Shown here in pieces: positions 3,735 through 5,348 of a stretch of DNA of 5,348 nt. Both the position numbers and the translations under genes were made by a program. The notes beneath the pieces were generated by a model. That model did no database searches. It was not told the origin of the DNA and worked only from the letters and a program-made list of their open reading frames with translations. Position 1 is the stretch's first letter, and each line of letters opens with the position of its first letter. Source of the stretch: an uncultured Collinsella sp. (lineage in GTDB: Bacteria > Actinomycetota > Coriobacteriia > Coriobacteriales > Coriobacteriaceae); contig CABUUB010000101.1 in assembly GCA_902494625.1 (NCBI GenBank), positions 1 through 5,348 of the forward strand, in the 5' to 3' direction.

Positions 3735-5348
3735 CTAGAACGTCTGCTCGTAGTCGCTGTGCTTTTTGGCCGAACGCACCAGGAACTCCTGGTTGGTGTT
3801 GGTGCCCTTAAGACCCTTGATAAACGATGCGGCTGCGCGCTCGGTGTTGTTCATGCCGGCAAGAATGCGACGCAGACCAAAGACAAACGGACGCATCTGC
3901 TCGTCAACCAACAGGTCCTCGTTGCGCGTACCGGAGGCAACGGGGTCGATAGCCGGGAAGATGCGGCGGTCGGCCAGTTCGCGGTCGAGCTTAAGCTCCA
4001 TGTTGCCGGTGCCCTTGAACTCCTCAAAGATGACCTCGTCCATCTTGGAACCAGTGTCGATGAGAGCAGAGGCCAGGATGGTGAGCGAACCACCGTTCTC
4101 GATATTACGGGCTGCGCCCAGGAAGCGCTTGGGCGGATACAGTGCCGCCGAATCGACGCCGCCCGAAAGGATGCGGCCCGAGGCGGGCGCCGCCAAGTTG
4201 TAGGCACGGGCAAGACGCGTGATGGAGTCGAGCACCACCACGACATCGCCGCCCAGCTCCACGATGCGCTTGGCGCGCTCGATGACGAGCTCTGCCACGC
4301 GAGTGTGGTTTTCGGCGGGCATATCGAAGGTCGACGCCACAACCTCACCCTTGATGGAACGCTGCATATCGGTGACCTCTTCAGGGCGCTCGTCGACGAG
4401 CAGACAGATGAGGTGCACCTCGGGGTTGTTAATCGAGATAGACTGGCAGATCTTCTTGAGGATCGTGGTCTTGCCGGCCTTGGGCGGGGACACGATCAGG
4501 CCACGCTGACCTTTGCCGATCGGCGACACGATGTCGATGGCGCGACCGGTAATGGAGTCCTTGCCGTGCTCCATGCGCAGCGGCTCGTTAGGATAGACCG
4601 GGGTGAGGTCACCAAACTTGGGGCGGTTGCGAATCTGCTCGGGGTCCAGGCCGTTGACGGTCGTGATTTTGGCGAGGCCGGCACGTTTGTCGCCGCCGCG
4701 CGAAGGACGAAGCGAGCCCTCGATGACGTCGCCCGTGCGCAGACGCGCGGAGCGGATGAGGTAGGCGGGGACGAAGGCGTCGTCGTTGGACTTCATGTAG
4801 CCATGGGCGTGGATGATGCCGGATCTGTCCGGGCGAATCTGCAGAATGCCCTTGATGTCGCGGAAGCCCTCGGCCTTCGCGGCGGTGACGTAGATCTCCT
4901 CGACGAGCTCGGCTTTCTTCTTGCCGGTCGTCTCGATCTCGAACTCCTTGGCCTTCTCGCGCAGTTCGGCGACCTTCATGGCAGCGAGCTCCTCACGCGA
5001 AAGCGTGGGTTCGGTGGGGGCGGCGTTACGCTCCTTGTTGCGCTGTTTGCGATCGCGCTGGCGGTTGCGACGGTCGTTGTTGCGCTCGTCCTTGCGCTCA
5101 TTGCGCTCGTCGTTGCGCTTGTGCTGGCGACGGTTGGGACGAGTGCCGTCTTCGCCCTCGGCGGGCGCGGCACCATCGGTTGCGGCGGCGTCGGCATTGG
5201 CCGCAGTGGTTTCATTGGCCTCGGCGCCAGAACCGACCTCCGCTTCGACATCAGCCTGCTGCTCGGAAGCCTTGGCCTTAACGGACTTCTTACGACCGCG
5301 CTTGGGCTTCTCGGACGCAGGCTGTTCGACGTCCTGGGGCTCGACGGC
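3735..5348 (-). CDS. rho: Transcription termination factor Rho, with charged N-terminal extension (5' end outside window)
   Basis: Rho is a ring-shaped hexameric RNA helicase that loads on nascent RNA and uses ATP to release RNA polymerase. The frame is open from the right edge to a TAG at 3735-3737, so 537 residues are visible and the true start is beyond 5348. Residues 1-116 form a low-complexity extension: a basic patch (KPKRGRKK, 15-22), an Ala/Glu/Asp stretch (33-69), then a tract rich in Arg, Asn, Asp and Lys (71-109). The Rho_N domain follows (117-157, with AAMKVAELREKAKEFEI), then the OB-fold RNA-binding domain (about 164-230). The ATPase core carries Walker A PPKAGKT (288-294), DERPEE (319-324) with catalytic Glu320, Walker B LDSITR (373-378), Q-loop SGRILSGGVD (390-399), R-loop TGSKMDE (432-438) and arginine finger Arg475 in SGTRNEDLL. 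The core is complete. Met124 (codon at 4979) lies inside the Rho_N domain and is not a convincing main start. Several OB-fold residues differ from E. coli Rho. Confidence 0.97.
   Translation of the reverse strand, partial: AVEPQDVEQPASEKPKRGRKKSVKAKASEQQADVEAEVGSGAEANETTAANADAAATDGAAPAEGEDGTRPNRRQHKRNDERNERKDERNNDRRNRQRDRKQRNKERNAAPTEPTLSREELAAMKVAELREKAKEFEIETTGKKKAELVEEIYVTAAKAEGFRDIKGILQIRPDRSGIIHAHGYMKSNDDAFVPAYLIRSARLRTGDVIEGSLRPSRGGDKRAGLAKITTVNGLDPEQIRNRPKFGDLTPVYPNEPLRMEHGKDSITGRAIDIVSPIGKGQRGLIVSPPKAGKTTILKKICQSISINNPEVHLICLLVDERPEEVTDMQRSIKGEVVASTFDMPAENHTRVAELVIERAKRIVELGGDVVVVLDSITRLARAYNLAAPASGRILSGGVDSAALYPPKRFLGAARNIENGGSLTILASALIDTGSKMDEVIFEEFKGTGNMELKLDRELADRRIFPAIDPVASGTRNEDLLVDEQMRPFVFGLRRILAGMNNTERAAASFIKGLKGTNTNQEFLVRSAKKHSDYEQTF
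5080..5120. repeat. Short degenerate repeats within the rho N-terminal extension
   Basis: TTGCGCTC occurs at 5080-5087, 5092-5099 and 5101-5108, with TTGCGCTT at 5113-5120. On the coding (minus) strand each unit contributes Glu/Lys-Arg-Asn codons, so the repeats build the Arg/Asn-rich tract. The spacing of 9 or 12 bases keeps the reading frame, so expansion or contraction would change tract length without a frameshift. Confidence 0.6.

Noticed and set aside
4976..5251. 91-codon minus-strand frame upstream of the methionine at 4979
   Set aside because: It is out of frame with rho and encodes a Ser/Thr/Pro/Ala-rich low-complexity product. The rho frame itself remains open here and gives the charged extension known from actinobacterial Rho, so this is a shadow frame.

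Overview
The window looks like a chromosomal segment of a high-GC actinobacterium, most plausibly the class Coriobacteriia (a gut Collinsella-like organism). That placement is inference from four things: GC-rich codon use, a Rho factor with a long charged N-terminal extension, a C-P-x-H zinc-type ROK fructokinase and the overall gene style. No rRNA, tRNA, insertion sequence, phage gene or CRISPR array is visible, and the segment reads as ordinary core or near-core chromosome.

Layout, left to right. Positions 1-417 (+) hold the C-terminal 138 residues of a PLP-dependent class I/II aminotransferase, closed by an intrinsic terminator at 443-483. A short promoter region with a palindrome over its -10 element leads into a complete ROK-family sugar kinase, probably fructokinase (559-1449, +). 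A near-perfect bidirectional terminator (1533-1578) separates it from a convergent minus-strand pair: a VanZ-like membrane protein (1564-2013) and, upstream of it, an uncharacterised 466-residue membrane-anchored protein (2021-3421). These two are 7 bases apart and probably form one transcript, started from a good sigma-70-type promoter at 3558-3586 that carries an 18-base near-palindrome on its -35 box. The gene-free stretch 3422-3734 holds that promoter, a leader of about 130 bases and the terminator of the next gene. The rest (3735-5348, -) is rho, encoding transcription termination factor Rho. It runs off the right edge because its reading frame stays open through an Arg/Asn-rich extension.

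The genes do not form one pathway. The aminotransferase belongs to amino-acid metabolism, the kinase to sugar entry into glycolysis, the VanZ/hypothetical pair to the cell envelope, and rho to transcription termination. I did not find a clearly new system. The most interesting points are the Rho protein, which combines a highly charged, probably disordered N-terminus with an RNA-binding OB fold lacking several residues of the E. coli primary site, and the unrecognised membrane-anchored partner of the VanZ-like protein.
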